Positions 50,500 through 59,315 of a stretch of DNA of 64,000 nt are shown piece after piece. Position 1 is the stretch's first letter. Each line of letters opens with the position of its first letter. Under the pieces are notes generated by a model that was not told the DNA's origin, made no database searches, and saw only the letters and a list, made by a program, of their open reading frames with translations. Source of the stretch: Arthrobacter globiformis (lineage in GTDB: Bacteria > Actinomycetota > Actinomycetes > Actinomycetales > Micrococcaceae); assembly GCF_030817195.1 (NCBI RefSeq), contig NZ_JAUSYZ010000001.1, forward strand, positions 1,984,001 through 2,048,000. Direction: 5' to 3'. A program made the position numbers and the translations under genes.

Positions 50500-51503
50500 C
50501 TTCCACCGGCACCATCCGCCACTTCCTCAAGGACACGGACCTCAGCCCTGCCGAGCAGGCGGAAGTCCTGGAACTCGCGGGCCGCATGAAGGCGGCGCCG
50601 TACAGCGTACAGCCGTTCGCCGCCGAAGGCAGCGGCCGCAAGACCGTTGCGGTGATCTTCGACAAGACCTCCACCCGGACCCGGGTCTCCTTTGCCACCG
50701 GCGTGGCGGACATGGGCGGCAACGCCCTGATCATCAACCCCGGCGAGGCGCAGATCGGCCACAAGGAATCCGTGGAGGACACCGCCAAGGTCCTCGAGCG
50801 CATGGTTTCCACCATCGTGTGGCGGACCGGCGCGCACTCCGGCCTGGTGACCATGGCCGAGAACTCAAAGGTTCCGGTCATCAACGCCCTGTGCGACGAC
50901 TACCACCCCTGCCAGCTGCTGGCCGACCTGCTGACCGTCAAGGAGCACAAGGGCGAACTCAAGGGCCTCACCATGGCCTACCTCGGCGACGCCGCCAACA
51001 ACATGGCCAACTCCTACCTGCTGGCAGGCGTCACCGCCGGCATGCACGTCCGCATCGCCGGTCCTGAAGGCTACCTGCCCGCGGACGGCATCGTGTCGGC
51101 TGCCCGGGAACGTGCCGCCGAGACTGGCGGATCCGTGCTCATCACGACCGACGCGGCGGAGGCACTCAAGGGGGCCGACGTCGTCGCCACCGACACCTGG
51201 GTCTCCATGGGCCAGGAAGCCGAAAAGGAAGCACGGATGCAGCTGTTCCGTGAATACTCCGTGGACGAGGCCGCGCTGGCCCAGGCCGCCGCCGACGCCG
51301 TCGTGCTGCACTGCCTTCCCGCCTACCGCGGCTACGAAATCTCGGCCGGCGTGATTGACGGCCCGCAGTCGATCGTGTGGGACGAGGCTGAAAACCGCCT
51401 GCACGCGCAGAAGGGGCTCATGGCCTGGCTCATGCACCGGTCCGGGCTGGCGTTCGTCGACGGTCTTTCTCCGGTTGAGGGCACCGGGGAGAGCACGTTC
51501 TAG
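50496..51503 (+). CDS. argF: Ornithine carbamoyltransferase
   Basis: Converts ornithine and carbamoyl phosphate to citrulline. 335 residues with the carbamoyl-phosphate motif STRTRVSFATG, the HPCQLLADLLTV region and the ornithine-site HCLPA near residue 270. Anabolic type by context. GTG start overlaps argD by 4 bp. Confidence 0.96.
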   Translation: MTSTGTIRHFLKDTDLSPAEQAEVLELAGRMKAAPYSVQPFAAEGSGRKTVAVIFDKTSTRTRVSFATGVADMGGNALIINPGEAQIGHKESVEDTAKVLERMVSTIVWRTGAHSGLVTMAENSKVPVINALCDDYHPCQLLADLLTVKEHKGELKGLTMAYLGDAANNMANSYLLAGVTAGMHVRIAGPEGYLPADGIVSAARERAAETGGSVLITTDAAEALKGADVVATDTWVSMGQEAEKEARMQLFREYSVDEAALAQAAADAVVLHCLPAYRGYEISAGVIDGPQSIVWDEAENRLHAQKGLMAWLMHRSGLAFVDGLSPVEGTGESTF

Positions 51504-52033
51504 TGTCCACCAACCCGGCGGCCCCGGGCGCGAGCCCGGCCACCAAGACCGCCCGCCAGGCGCGGATCACCGCGATCCTGACCGGCGAATCGGTGCGTTC
51601 CCAGGCTGAGCTTGCGGCGCTGCTCGCGGACGACGGCGTGCAGGTCACCCAGGCCACGCTGTCGCGTGACCTCGTGGAGCTTGGTGCCGTCCGCGTCCGG
51701 GGCAAGGAAGGCGTGCTGGTGTACGCGGTTCCCGGTGAAGGCGGGGAGCGGGCGGCCAAGAGCGGGGTCAGCCAGGAAATCCTCGACGCCAGGCTGGCAC
51801 GGCTGTGCGGCGAGCTGCTGGTCACGGCCGAGGCATCCGCCAACCTCGTGGTGCTCCGGACCCCGCCGGGCGCGGCGAACTTCCTCGCCCTCGCCATCGA
51901 CCATTCCGTAATGCCCTCGATCCTGGGCACCATCGCCGGGGACGACACCGTGCTGCTCGTGGCCCGGGACCCGCTGGGCGGGCCGGAACTGGCTGCCCGC
52001 TTCCTGCAGCTCGCTGAGGAAGCCGGCCAGTAG
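51503..52033 (+). CDS. argR: Arginine repressor
   Basis: Arginine-dependent repressor, a hexamer that binds ARG boxes. 176 residues: an N-terminal winged helix (SQAELAALLADDGVQVTQAT followed by LSRDLVELGAV) and a C-terminal arginine-binding/oligomerisation domain (VVLRTPPGAANFLALAIDHS, GTIAGDDTVLLVARD). GTG start shares one base with the argF stop. It probably represses the operon through the site before argC, giving feedback control. Confidence 0.95.
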   Translation: MSTNPAAPGASPATKTARQARITAILTGESVRSQAELAALLADDGVQVTQATLSRDLVELGAVRVRGKEGVLVYAVPGEGGERAAKSGVSQEILDARLARLCGELLVTAEASANLVVLRTPPGAANFLALAIDHSVMPSILGTIAGDDTVLLVARDPLGGPELAARFLQLAEEAGQ

Positions 52034-52095
52034 CACCCGGCAGCTGCCTTTCAAGACAAACAAAAAACAGAAACAACAACTAAGGAGCATATTCC

Positions 52096-53301
52096 GTGAC
52101 TGAGCGTATTGTTCTGGCCTACTCAGGTGGCCTGGATACTTCCGTAGCCATCGGCTGGATCGGCGAAGCCACCGGCGCCGAGGTCATCGCCGTGGCGGTC
52201 GACGTCGGACAGGGCGGCGAATCGCTGGAGACCATCCGCCAGCGCGCCCTCGGCTGCGGCGCCGTCGAGGCCTACGTGGCGGACGCGAGCGACGAGTTCG
52301 CCAACGAATACTGCGTGCCCACGCTGAAGGCCAACGCCCTCTACCAGGGCCACTACCCGCTGGTCTCGGCCATCTCCCGCCCGGTCATCGTCAAGCACCT
52401 GGTCAAGGCCGCCCGCGAATTCGGCGCCACCACCGTGGCCCACGGCTGCACCGGCAAGGGCAACGACCAGGTCCGCTTCGAAGTGGGCATCCAGACGCTC
52501 GGCCCGGACCTGAAGTGCATCGCCCCGGTCCGTGACCTCGCCCTGACCCGCGACAAGGCCATCGCCTTCGCCGAGGAAAAGGGACTGCCGATCGAGACCA
52601 CCAAGAAGAACCCGTACTCGATCGACCAGAACGTCTGGGGACGCGCCGTCGAAACCGGCTACCTCGAGGACATCTGGAACGCCCCCACCAAGGACATCTA
52701 CGACTACACCGCCACGCCGGAATTCCCGCCAGCACCGGACGAGGTCACCATCTCCTTCGAAGCAGGCGTTCCGGTAGCGATCGACGGCGTCAAGGTCACC
52801 CCGCTGCAGGCCATCAAGGAACTGAACCGCCGCGCCGGCGCCCAGGGCGTGGGCCGCATCGACGTCGTCGAGGACCGCCTGGTGGGCATCAAGTCCCGCG
52901 AAATCTACGAAGCCCCGGGTGCCATGGCGCTCATCACCGCGCACAAGCACCTCGAGGACGTCACCATCGAGCGCGAGCAGGCCCGCTTCAAGGCCACCGT
53001 TGGCCAGCGCTGGGCCGAACTGGTGTACGACGGCCAGTGGTTCTCCCCGCTGAAGCGTTCCCTGGACGCCTTCATCGAGGACACCCAGAAGTACGTCACC
53101 GGCGACATCCGCATGGTGCTGCACGGCGGCCAGGCGATCGTCACCGGACGCCGCTCCGAGACCTCGCTCTACGACTTCGAGCTCGCCACCTACGACACCG
53201 GCGACACGTTCGACCAGTCCATGGCGCGCGGCTTCATCGAGCTGTGGGGCATGTCCGCCAAGGTTGCCTCCGGCCGCGACATCCGCGTCGCAGGAAAGTA
53301 G
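52096..53301 (+). CDS. argG: Argininosuccinate synthase
   Basis: ATP-dependent ligation of citrulline and aspartate. 401 residues with the PP-loop AYSGGLDTSVAIGW, then HGCTGKGNDQVRFE. Full length. The GTG start has AAGGAG a few bases upstream, so this gene has its own strong ribosome-binding site after a 62 bp A-rich gap from argR. Confidence 0.97.
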   Translation: MTERIVLAYSGGLDTSVAIGWIGEATGAEVIAVAVDVGQGGESLETIRQRALGCGAVEAYVADASDEFANEYCVPTLKANALYQGHYPLVSAISRPVIVKHLVKAAREFGATTVAHGCTGKGNDQVRFEVGIQTLGPDLKCIAPVRDLALTRDKAIAFAEEKGLPIETTKKNPYSIDQNVWGRAVETGYLEDIWNAPTKDIYDYTATPEFPPAPDEVTISFEAGVPVAIDGVKVTPLQAIKELNRRAGAQGVGRIDVVEDRLVGIKSREIYEAPGAMALITAHKHLEDVTIEREQARFKATVGQRWAELVYDGQWFSPLKRSLDAFIEDTQKYVTGDIRMVLHGGQAIVTGRRSETSLYDFELATYDTGDTFDQSMARGFIELWGMSAKVASGRDIRVAGK

Positions 53302-53307
53302 CCCCCG

Positions 53308-54792
53308 GTGGCTGAGCAGAAATCGGAAATGGGCCCACGAGCGCAGGGGTCCCCTGCCGAGCGAAGCGAGGTTGGGGCGCGCTCGGGGACCAACGAGGGT
53401 GCACTGTGGGGCGGCCGGTTCGCCGGCGGCCCCGCCGATGCCCTGGCGGCGCTGAGTAAGTCGACGCACTTCGACTGGCGCCTGGCCCGCTACGACATCG
53501 CCGGTTCCAAGGCGCACGCCCGCGTGCTGCACAAGGCCGGGCTGCTGGATGCCGCCGAACTCGAAGGCATGCTCGCGGCCCTGGACCAGCTGGACGCGGA
53601 CGTCGCCTCGGGCGCCTACGTGCCGGCGGAGTCCGACGAGGACGTACACGGTTCCCTGGAGCGCGGCCTGATTGAGCGGGCCGGGACCCAGCTGGGCGGC
53701 AAGCTCCGGGCCGGGCGTTCCCGCAACGACCAGGTGGCAACCCTGGGCCGCATGTTCCTGCGCGACCACGCCCGGGTCATCGCCCGCGGCGTGCTCGCCA
53801 CCATCGACGCGCTGGTGGACCAGGCCAAGGCCCACTCCGGCGTGGCGATGCCGGGGCGCACACACCTGCAGCACGCGCAGCCCGTCCTGCTCAGCCACCA
53901 TCTCCTGGCCCACGCCTGGGCGCTGCTGCGCGACGTGCAGCGGCTGCAGGACTGGGACAAGCGGGCCGGCGTTTCGCCGTACGGTTCGGGTGCCCTCGCC
54001 GGCTCGTCGCTGGGCCTTGACCCCGAGGCAGTTGCCGCGGACCTTGGCTTCTTCTCCGCCGTCCACAACTCGATCGACGGCACCGCTTCCCGCGACGTCT
54101 TCGCCGAATTCGGCTGGGTAGCCGCGATGATCGGCGTCGACCTGTCCCGGATCTCGGAGGAAGTCATCTTTTGGGCCACCAAGGAGTTCTCCTTCGTCAC
54201 GCTGCACGATTCCTACTCCACGGGATCGTCCATCATGCCGCAGAAGAAGAACCCGGACGTGGCCGAGCTGGCCCGAGGCAAGGCCGGCCGCCTGATCGGC
54301 AACCTCACCGGCCTGCTGGCCACGCTGAAGGGCCTGCCGCTCGCGTACAACCGCGACCTGCAGGAGGACAAGGAGCCGGTGTTCGACGCCGCCGACACGC
54401 TGGAGCTGCTGCTGCCGGCAGTTTCGGGGATGATCGCCACGCTCAAGTTCAATGCCGACCGGATGGAATCGCTGGCCCCGCAGGGCTTCGCGCTGGCCAC
54501 GGACATCGCCGAGTGGCTGGTCCGCCAGGGCGTGCCCTTCCGCGAAGCGCACGAGCTCTCCGGCGCGGCCGTGAAGCAGGCCGAGAGCCGCGGCGTGGAG
54601 CTGTGGGACCTGACGGATGAGGAGTACGCGGCCATTTCGGAGCACCTCACCCCTGAGGTCCGCAGCGTCCTGAGCACGGAAGGCTCGCTCAACAGCCGGA
54701 ACTCGCAGGGCGGCACGGCCCCGGCCGCCGTCGAACGCCAGCTTGCTGCGCTGGAAGGTGAGCTTAGCGGCGTCCGCGAGTACGCGGGCTAG
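53308..54792 (+). CDS. argH: Argininosuccinate lyase with an unusual N-terminal insertion
   Basis: Cleaves argininosuccinate to arginine and fumarate, the last step. 494 residues. The family core begins at GALWGGRFAGGPADA (residue ~30) and includes the signature GSSIMPQKKNPDVAELARGK. Homologues normally start 5-10 residues before GALWGGRF. Here residues 3-27 (QKSEMGPRAQGSPAERSE...) are encoded by a GC-rich, palindrome-containing stretch (53311-53391), which looks like an intergenic repeat that has become coding. GTG start, 6 bp after the argG stop. Confidence 0.93.
   Translation: MAEQKSEMGPRAQGSPAERSEVGARSGTNEGALWGGRFAGGPADALAALSKSTHFDWRLARYDIAGSKAHARVLHKAGLLDAAELEGMLAALDQLDADVASGAYVPAESDEDVHGSLERGLIERAGTQLGGKLRAGRSRNDQVATLGRMFLRDHARVIARGVLATIDALVDQAKAHSGVAMPGRTHLQHAQPVLLSHHLLAHAWALLRDVQRLQDWDKRAGVSPYGSGALAGSSLGLDPEAVAADLGFFSAVHNSIDGTASRDVFAEFGWVAAMIGVDLSRISEEVIFWATKEFSFVTLHDSYSTGSSIMPQKKNPDVAELARGKAGRLIGNLTGLLATLKGLPLAYNRDLQEDKEPVFDAADTLELLLPAVSGMIATLKFNADRMESLAPQGFALATDIAEWLVRQGVPFREAHELSGAAVKQAESRGVELWDLTDEEYAAISEHLTPEVRSVLSTEGSLNSRNSQGGTAPAAVERQLAALEGELSGVREYAG
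53338..53391. repeat. Palindromic GC-rich segment inside the argH 5' end
   Basis: Contains AGGGGTCCCCT, GAGCGAAGCGAGG and the 7 bp arms GGTCCCC (53348-53354) and GGGGACC (53385-53391). It resembles the short intergenic palindromes of actinobacteria. Copies elsewhere cannot be checked here. Confidence 0.5.
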
Positions 54793-54805
54793 GCCATAGC
54801 GAAGA

Positions 54806-54844
54806 GTGGGCCCCCGCCCGCAGGATTCCATGGCGGGGGCCCAC
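54806..54844 (+). terminator. Probable terminator after argH
   Basis: A perfect 13 bp stem (54806-54818 with 54832-54844) with a 13 nt loop, without a T-tract. Confidence 0.55.
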
Positions 54845-54902
54845 GCCGGCGAGGGCCCCGGCCTGAGCTTGCGAAGGCAGGGAGCCGGTGGGGATGCTCC
54901 GC

Positions 54903-54917
54903 TACGATTGCGGCATG
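54903..54917 (+). promoter_or_regulatory. Leaderless-type promoter of the maleylpyruvate isomerase-fold gene
   Basis: TACGAT at 54903-54908, 6 nt before ATG 54915. Confidence 0.5.
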
Positions 54918-55667
54918 ACCGCGATCACACCTGACACTTTGCTTGCCGAGCTCCACAAAGCGGCCGACGCCGTTTCCTCCCTGGCGGCCAAACTCGCCGA
55001 TGCCGACGTCCCGGCTCCCTCGGCCCTCCCGGGTTGGACCCGCGGGCATGTCCTCGCGCACATCACCGGCATCTCCAACGCGATGGCCCGGCAGCTCGAA
55101 TACGCCGCACGCGGGGAAACGGTGGAACTGTACGACGGCGGCTATGACGGCCGCACGAAGGCCATCGAAATGAACGCCGGGCATGCCCTGGAACGGCACC
55201 GCGCGGACCTGGACGCAGCGCTGGAGCGGGCGCTGCGCGCCTTCGATTCACTGGCGGCGGATGCGGATGCGGATGCCGGCAGCTGGCATGCGCCCATCTC
55301 CTACCGCGGGGGAGTCGTGCTGGACGGTGGCTTCGCGCTCTGGCGCGAGCTGGTGATCCACGCCTCCGACCTCAACACCGGCCGCGGTCCGGAAACGTGG
55401 AGCCGGCCATTCTGCGAGCACCTGTTCACCTTCCTCGCCGCGCGCGTGCCCGAGGACCAGAAGCTGGTGCTGCAGCCGCTCGGCATGCCTCCCGTGGCGA
55501 TCGGGACCGGTGGCCGCTCCACGGTCATCAGCGGAATGATCACCGACATCGCCGCCTGGCTCGCAGGACGGGAACCGTCGCTTGGCAGCCTGCGCGCCTC
55601 GGCCGCCGCCGACGACGTGGACCTGCCGGAACTGCTGCCGTGGCCCGCCGGTGTTCCGGCGAAATAG
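54915..55667 (+). CDS. Maleylpyruvate isomerase-family (mycothiol-dependent, DinB-like) protein
   Basis: 250 residues. The N-terminal half is the mycothiol-dependent maleylpyruvate isomerase/DinB four-helix fold (LPGWTRGHVLAHITGISNAMARQLEYA with the metal-binding His of HVLAH). The C-terminal part (EHLFTFLAARVPEDQ onward) matches the MDMPI C-terminal region. Many such proteins are thiol-dependent S-transferases of unknown substrate. No gentisate-pathway gene is nearby, so true maleylpyruvate isomerase activity is not supported. An upstream ATG at 54888 precedes the -10 and is rejected. Confidence 0.82.
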   Translation: MTAITPDTLLAELHKAADAVSSLAAKLADADVPAPSALPGWTRGHVLAHITGISNAMARQLEYAARGETVELYDGGYDGRTKAIEMNAGHALERHRADLDAALERALRAFDSLAADADADAGSWHAPISYRGGVVLDGGFALWRELVIHASDLNTGRGPETWSRPFCEHLFTFLAARVPEDQKLVLQPLGMPPVAIGTGGRSTVISGMITDIAAWLAGREPSLGSLRASAAADDVDLPELLPWPAGVPAK

Positions 55668-55690
55668 CGGCCAACCCAGGGCCCGGCTGC

Positions 55691-56200
55691 TCAACCTGCG
55701 GCGAGTCCCTGCTTTTCCCGGGCCAACAGGCTTTCCTTGATCCGTAGGCCCCAGCGGAAGCCGCCCATGGTGCCGTCCGTGCGGACTACGCGGTGGCACG
55801 GAACGAACAGCGCCACCGCGTTGAAGGCACAGGCGCTGGCGGCGGCCCGGACCGCCTTGGCGTTGCCGGACAGCTCCGCGTATTCGGTGTAAGTCACCGG
55901 CGCCCCCGGGCTGACGGTGCGGAGCACGTCCCAGGCGTGAGCGCGGAACGGGCCTGATTTCTGCAGGACGGGCACGCTCATGGCCGGAGCGGGGTCGCCC
56001 GCATAGAAGGCGTCCACCGCGGCCGAAATCGGGCCGAGGTGCTCCACCGCTTCGTAGACATCCGGCACCAGCTCAGGATGGATCTGGCCCGTGAGGTCCT
56101 TGGGGTCCGCAGTCCAGCCCGAGGCGAGCACCACCCCGTCGCGGGCGATGATCGTGAACGGCCCGTCCGGCGTGGTCATGGTGAGCAGTTGGGCTTTCAT
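55691..56200 (-). CDS. ogt: Methylated-DNA-protein-cysteine methyltransferase
   Basis: Suicide repair protein that takes O6-alkyl groups from guanine. 169 residues with the active-site motif FVPCHRVVRTDGTMGGFRWG and the HTH RAAASACAFNAVALF region before it. Normal length for Ogt. It follows the Ada-AlkA gene on the same strand, separated by 13 bp of tandem repeat, giving an alkylation-repair pair. Confidence 0.95.
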   Translation of the reverse strand: MKAQLLTMTTPDGPFTIIARDGVVLASGWTADPKDLTGQIHPELVPDVYEAVEHLGPISAAVDAFYAGDPAPAMSVPVLQKSGPFRAHAWDVLRTVSPGAPVTYTEYAELSGNAKAVRAAASACAFNAVALFVPCHRVVRTDGTMGGFRWGLRIKESLLAREKQGLAAG

Positions 56201-56260
56201 TGCACTGTCGCTTTCATGGCACGGTCACTTTCATTGCACTGTCACTTTCATTGTCTGCGC
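56193..56260. repeat. 17 bp tandem repeats across the alkA-ogt junction
   Basis: Four units of about GCTTTCATTGCACTGTC start at 56193, 56210, 56227 and 56244 (the last only partly conserved). The ogt start codon and the alkA stop codon are both within the array. Confidence 0.9.
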
Positions 56261-57824
56261 CCCGCGGGCGGCGGGGGTTCGCGGATGCAGCCGCGGCTGC
56301 CCGCCAGAGATGCATGGTGGCGTAGGAACGCCACGGGCTGACGTCGCGGAAGTCCGGCGACGGGGCGTCCGACGACGGCGCGGCGCCACTTCCGGCAGCA
56401 CCGCCGGGCAGCGCCCGGATTCCGTTGCGCACCGCGGCGTCGTTGGCGAGGAAGATATCCGGTGCGCCGATGACCCGCATGGCCACATATCCCACGGTCC
56501 ACGGCCCGACGCCAGGCTGCGGCAGCAGCTTGGCGGAAAGGCCGGCCAGATCGTCCCCGTAGCCAAGCTCCAGCTTGTTTTCGGCCAGTGCCGTGGCAAC
56601 GGCCAGCAGAGACTCTATCCTGCGCCGCGGGCCGCGCAGCAGCTCCGCGCCGGCCCCGGCGATCTGCGCCGGCGTCGGAAACAGCCGGGAAAGCCCGTCG
56701 CCTGCGGCCGCGCTGGGGCTGCCGGCCTCGGCCAGCTGCGTGAGCGCCGTGCGCGCGGCGGCCACCGTTATCTGCTGCCCGATCATGGCCCGGACCAGCA
56801 GTTCCTGCGGATCCAGGGCGCCCGGCAGGCGGATGCCCGGCGCTGCCGCCACGGACGCCGAAAGCCGGGGGTCGGCGCCGAGCGCCCCATCGATGGCGAC
56901 GGGATCGGCGTCGAGGTCAAAAAGCCGGCGTACCCTGCTCAGCAGGGCCGGCAGGTCCCGGAGGTCCACCGCGCCGATGGTGAGAACCAGCGGCCGCCGG
57001 TGCGGCCCGCCGTCGTACTTCACTGAGTTATCCAATGCTGTGTCACCCAACGCTGTGCCGCCTTCTCCGGTGCGATCACCGGCATACTCAACGCTGAACC
57101 GCGCGTCGCCGTGCGGAAGCTGCAGTGTGCGGGCATAGGACGTTGCGGTTCCGGCCTCGATCCCGGGGATGGCACGGACGGCAAGGAAACTGAACACACC
57201 GGGGTCGAACGGCTCGCGGTAGGGGAGAGCCAGGGTGAGTGAGGTGCTCGCGCGGGCGGACCGATGGTGCCGTGCGGTGTTGCGCAGGGCGGTCGGCGTC
57301 ATGTCGAACACCTCGGCAACGGTCTCGTTGAACTGGCGGACGCTGCTGAAACCCGAGGCGAAGGCGACGTCCGCAAGCTTCATCCCCGTGGACACCAGCA
57401 GCGTGCGCGCGGTCTGTGCCCTGCTGGCCCGGGCCAGGGACAGGGGACCGGCGCCGAGTTCATGGCTGAGGATCCGGTTCAGCTGGCGGGACGAATAGCC
57501 CAGCCTCGAGGCGAGCCCCTCAACGCCGTCGCGGTTGATCACGCCGTCGTTGATCAGCCGCATGGCCCGGCCGGCGATATCCGACCGGAGGTTCCAGGCC
57601 GGTGTGCCCGGCACAGCCTCCGGCAGGCAGCGCTTGCAGGCGCGGTAGCCGGCGTCGTGGGCGGCGGCGGAGGTCTCATAGAAGGTGACGTTCTCCGCTT
57701 TGGGCGTCCTCGCCGGACATGACGGCCGGCAGTAGATGCCCGTGGTCCGCACCGCCGTGTAGAACTGCCCGTCGAAGCGGGTGTCCCGCGCGTCGATGGC
57801 GCGGTAGCGCTGCCAGAAGTCCAT
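56214..57824 (-). CDS. alkA: Ada-type regulator fused to AlkA DNA-3-methyladenine glycosylase
   Basis: 536 residues. The N-terminal Ada zinc domain (1-80) has the cysteines of IYCRPSCPAR and YRACKRCLPE. An AraC-type HTH (about 90-185) and an AlkA N-terminal domain follow, then the HhH-GPD glycosylase (about 320-510: DPQELLVRAMIGQQITVAAA, LPQPGVGPWTVGYVAMRVIG and the catalytic Asp in FLANDAAV). It senses alkylation, activates repair genes and removes 3-methyladenine. Start ATG 57824 with GGAGG upstream; M. tuberculosis has a related fusion. Confidence 0.92.
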   Translation of the reverse strand: MDFWQRYRAIDARDTRFDGQFYTAVRTTGIYCRPSCPARTPKAENVTFYETSAAAHDAGYRACKRCLPEAVPGTPAWNLRSDIAGRAMRLINDGVINRDGVEGLASRLGYSSRQLNRILSHELGAGPLSLARASRAQTARTLLVSTGMKLADVAFASGFSSVRQFNETVAEVFDMTPTALRNTARHHRSARASTSLTLALPYREPFDPGVFSFLAVRAIPGIEAGTATSYARTLQLPHGDARFSVEYAGDRTGEGGTALGDTALDNSVKYDGGPHRRPLVLTIGAVDLRDLPALLSRVRRLFDLDADPVAIDGALGADPRLSASVAAAPGIRLPGALDPQELLVRAMIGQQITVAAARTALTQLAEAGSPSAAAGDGLSRLFPTPAQIAGAGAELLRGPRRRIESLLAVATALAENKLELGYGDDLAGLSAKLLPQPGVGPWTVGYVAMRVIGAPDIFLANDAAVRNGIRALPGGAAGSGAAPSSDAPSPDFRDVSPWRSYATMHLWRAAAAASANPRRPRGADNESDSAMKVTVP

Positions 57825-57924
57825 GCCTCCATCCTGCCAGCCGGCAGAAGGCCGTGCTAGCGGAAATCGGACATGGCCGTCGAGCGGCTTTTCGGGCACC
57901 AGGACCGGACAACAGGCGCTTCGG

Positions 57925-57939
57925 TAAAGTCGGGGCATG
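57925..57939 (+). promoter_or_regulatory. Leaderless-type promoter of the AAG glycosylase gene
   Basis: TAAAGT at 57925-57930, 6 nt before ATG 57937. Confidence 0.5.
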
Positions 57940-58575
57940 AGCACCAGCGGCCCTGTGCGGCAGTTCCTGTCCGGCGATGCCCGCGAAATAGCCCCGCTGC
58001 TCCTTGGCGCTGTCCTGACCCACGAGAGTGAGGAAGGCCCCGTCGCCGTCCGGATCACTGAACTCGAGGCCTACATGGGTCCCGTCGATTCGCTGCACCC
58101 TGATCCCGGCTCCCACACGTACCGCGGCCCGACTCGCAGGAACGCTCCCATGTTCGGCCCGGCCGGCCACCTCTACGTCTACTTCACGTATGGCATGCAC
58201 TACTGCGCCAACATCGTCTGCGGTCCGGCTGGCCACGCCTCGGCCGTCCTGCTGCGGGCGGGGGAAATCGTCGCGGGCCGGGAACTCGCGCTTGCCCGGC
58301 GGCCGACGTCGAAAGCCGCCAAGGATCTTGCCAGCGGACCGGCCCGGCTGGCCACAGCCCTCGGACTGACCACCGAGGACAGCGGGCGGGACGCCCTGGC
58401 CCCTCCGTTTGGCTTGGCTCTGCCGCCGGCACCCGCCGCCCACGTCAGCACCGGGCCGCGGGTCGGCGTCGCCGGGCATGGCGGCACGCACGACTATCCG
58501 TGGCGGTTTTGGCTCACCGGCGACCCCACCGTGTCCCGTTACAAGGCTGCGAAGGCGCGCCCGCCGCGGGCGTAG
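57937..58575 (+). CDS. DNA-3-methyladenine glycosylase (AAG/MPG family)
   Basis: 212-residue AAG-type glycosylase that excises alkylated purines and hypoxanthine. Conserved AREIAPLLLGAVLTHE, then ITELEAYMGPVDSLHP and the NTP-like RNAPMFGPAGHLYVYFTYGMHYC segment, which holds active-site residues. It faces the Ada-AlkA gene divergently, so three alkylation-repair genes sit within 3 kb. Its stop overlaps the -10 of apt. Confidence 0.92.
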   Translation: MSTSGPVRQFLSGDAREIAPLLLGAVLTHESEEGPVAVRITELEAYMGPVDSLHPDPGSHTYRGPTRRNAPMFGPAGHLYVYFTYGMHYCANIVCGPAGHASAVLLRAGEIVAGRELALARRPTSKAAKDLASGPARLATALGLTTEDSGRDALAPPFGLALPPAPAAHVSTGPRVGVAGHGGTHDYPWRFWLTGDPTVSRYKAAKARPPRA

Positions 58576-58587
58576 GCTGGACGGGTG
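58573..58587 (+). promoter_or_regulatory. Leaderless-type promoter of apt
   Basis: TAGGCT at 58573-58578 overlaps the previous stop codon and stands 6 nt before GTG 58585. Confidence 0.5.
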
Positions 58588-59142
58588 AACCACAGCGAAC
58601 AAGCCCCTGCCCGCAGGCCCGTCCCCGTGGACGAACTCGTTACCAGCCTCTGTGCGACCGTTCCGGACTACCCCGAACCCGGAATCACCTTCAAAGACCT
58701 CACCCCCGTCTTCGCCGACGGCACCGCGTTCCGGGCAGTCGTTGACGCGCTCGTGGAACCGTTCAAGGGGCAGTTCGACGCCGTGGCAGGCGTCGAGGCG
58801 CGGGGGTTCCTGCTCGCCGCCGCCGCGGCCTACGCCACGGGCACCGGTGTGGTGACAGTGCGGAAGGCCGGGAAGCTGCCGCGCGAGGTTTACTCAGAGG
58901 ACTATGCCCTGGAATACGGCAACGCCACCCTGGAACTTCACACCACGGACCTGGCCCGCGGCAGCCGGGTGCTGATCCTCGACGACGTCCTCGCCACCGG
59001 CGGCACCCTCGGGGCAGCCGCCCGCCTGTTTGAACGCTGCGGCGTCCACGTCTCAGGCGTGGGCGTGGTGATGGAACTCGGCGAGCTGCGCGGCCGCTCC
59101 GCGCTTGCCGGGCACCGCGTGCGGTCGCTGCTGCGCCTCTGA
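58585..59142 (+). CDS. apt: Adenine phosphoribosyltransferase
   Basis: Salvages adenine to AMP with PRPP. 185 residues with YPEPGITFKDLTPVFADG near the start, the flexible loop VRKAGKLPREVYSEDY and the PRPP site RVLILDDVLATGGTLGAA. Full length. In many actinobacteria apt lies next to relA; here it is followed by a helicase gene. Confidence 0.95.
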   Translation: MNHSEQAPARRPVPVDELVTSLCATVPDYPEPGITFKDLTPVFADGTAFRAVVDALVEPFKGQFDAVAGVEARGFLLAAAAAYATGTGVVTVRKAGKLPREVYSEDYALEYGNATLELHTTDLARGSRVLILDDVLATGGTLGAAARLFERCGVHVSGVGVVMELGELRGRSALAGHRVRSLLRL

Positions 59143-59279
59143 CGCTGCGGTCCGCGGGCCTGGCGGGGCCCTGGCATACCGGGCTCTGACCAGCGGCCCT
59201 GTCGGTGAGCGGCGAAGCCGCGCCGTCAGATAACCTGCTGTAAGCAGCTCAACAGCCGCCACGTCAGCCGAAAAGGTTA

Positions 59280-59285
59280 TAGAAT
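59280..59285 (+). promoter_or_regulatory. -10 element of the helicase gene
   Basis: TAGAAT within TTATAGAATGG gives a leader of about 25 nt and is followed by AGGGGAACG before ATG 59316. Confidence 0.45.
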
Positions 59286-59315
59286 GGACGGTCTGTCTTT
59301 TGCGATAGGGGAACG

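Noticed and set aside
52123..54831. A 902-codon open frame on the minus strand across argG and argH
   Set aside because: It lies antisense to two fully conserved arginine genes and its product is low-complexity Gly/Ala/Val/Arg/His. Such frames arise from the G/C third-position bias.
59143..59315. A rifamycin-associated element before the HelD-like gene
   Set aside because: I looked for a GGGGCTTGC...GCAAGCCCC-type palindrome and found none.
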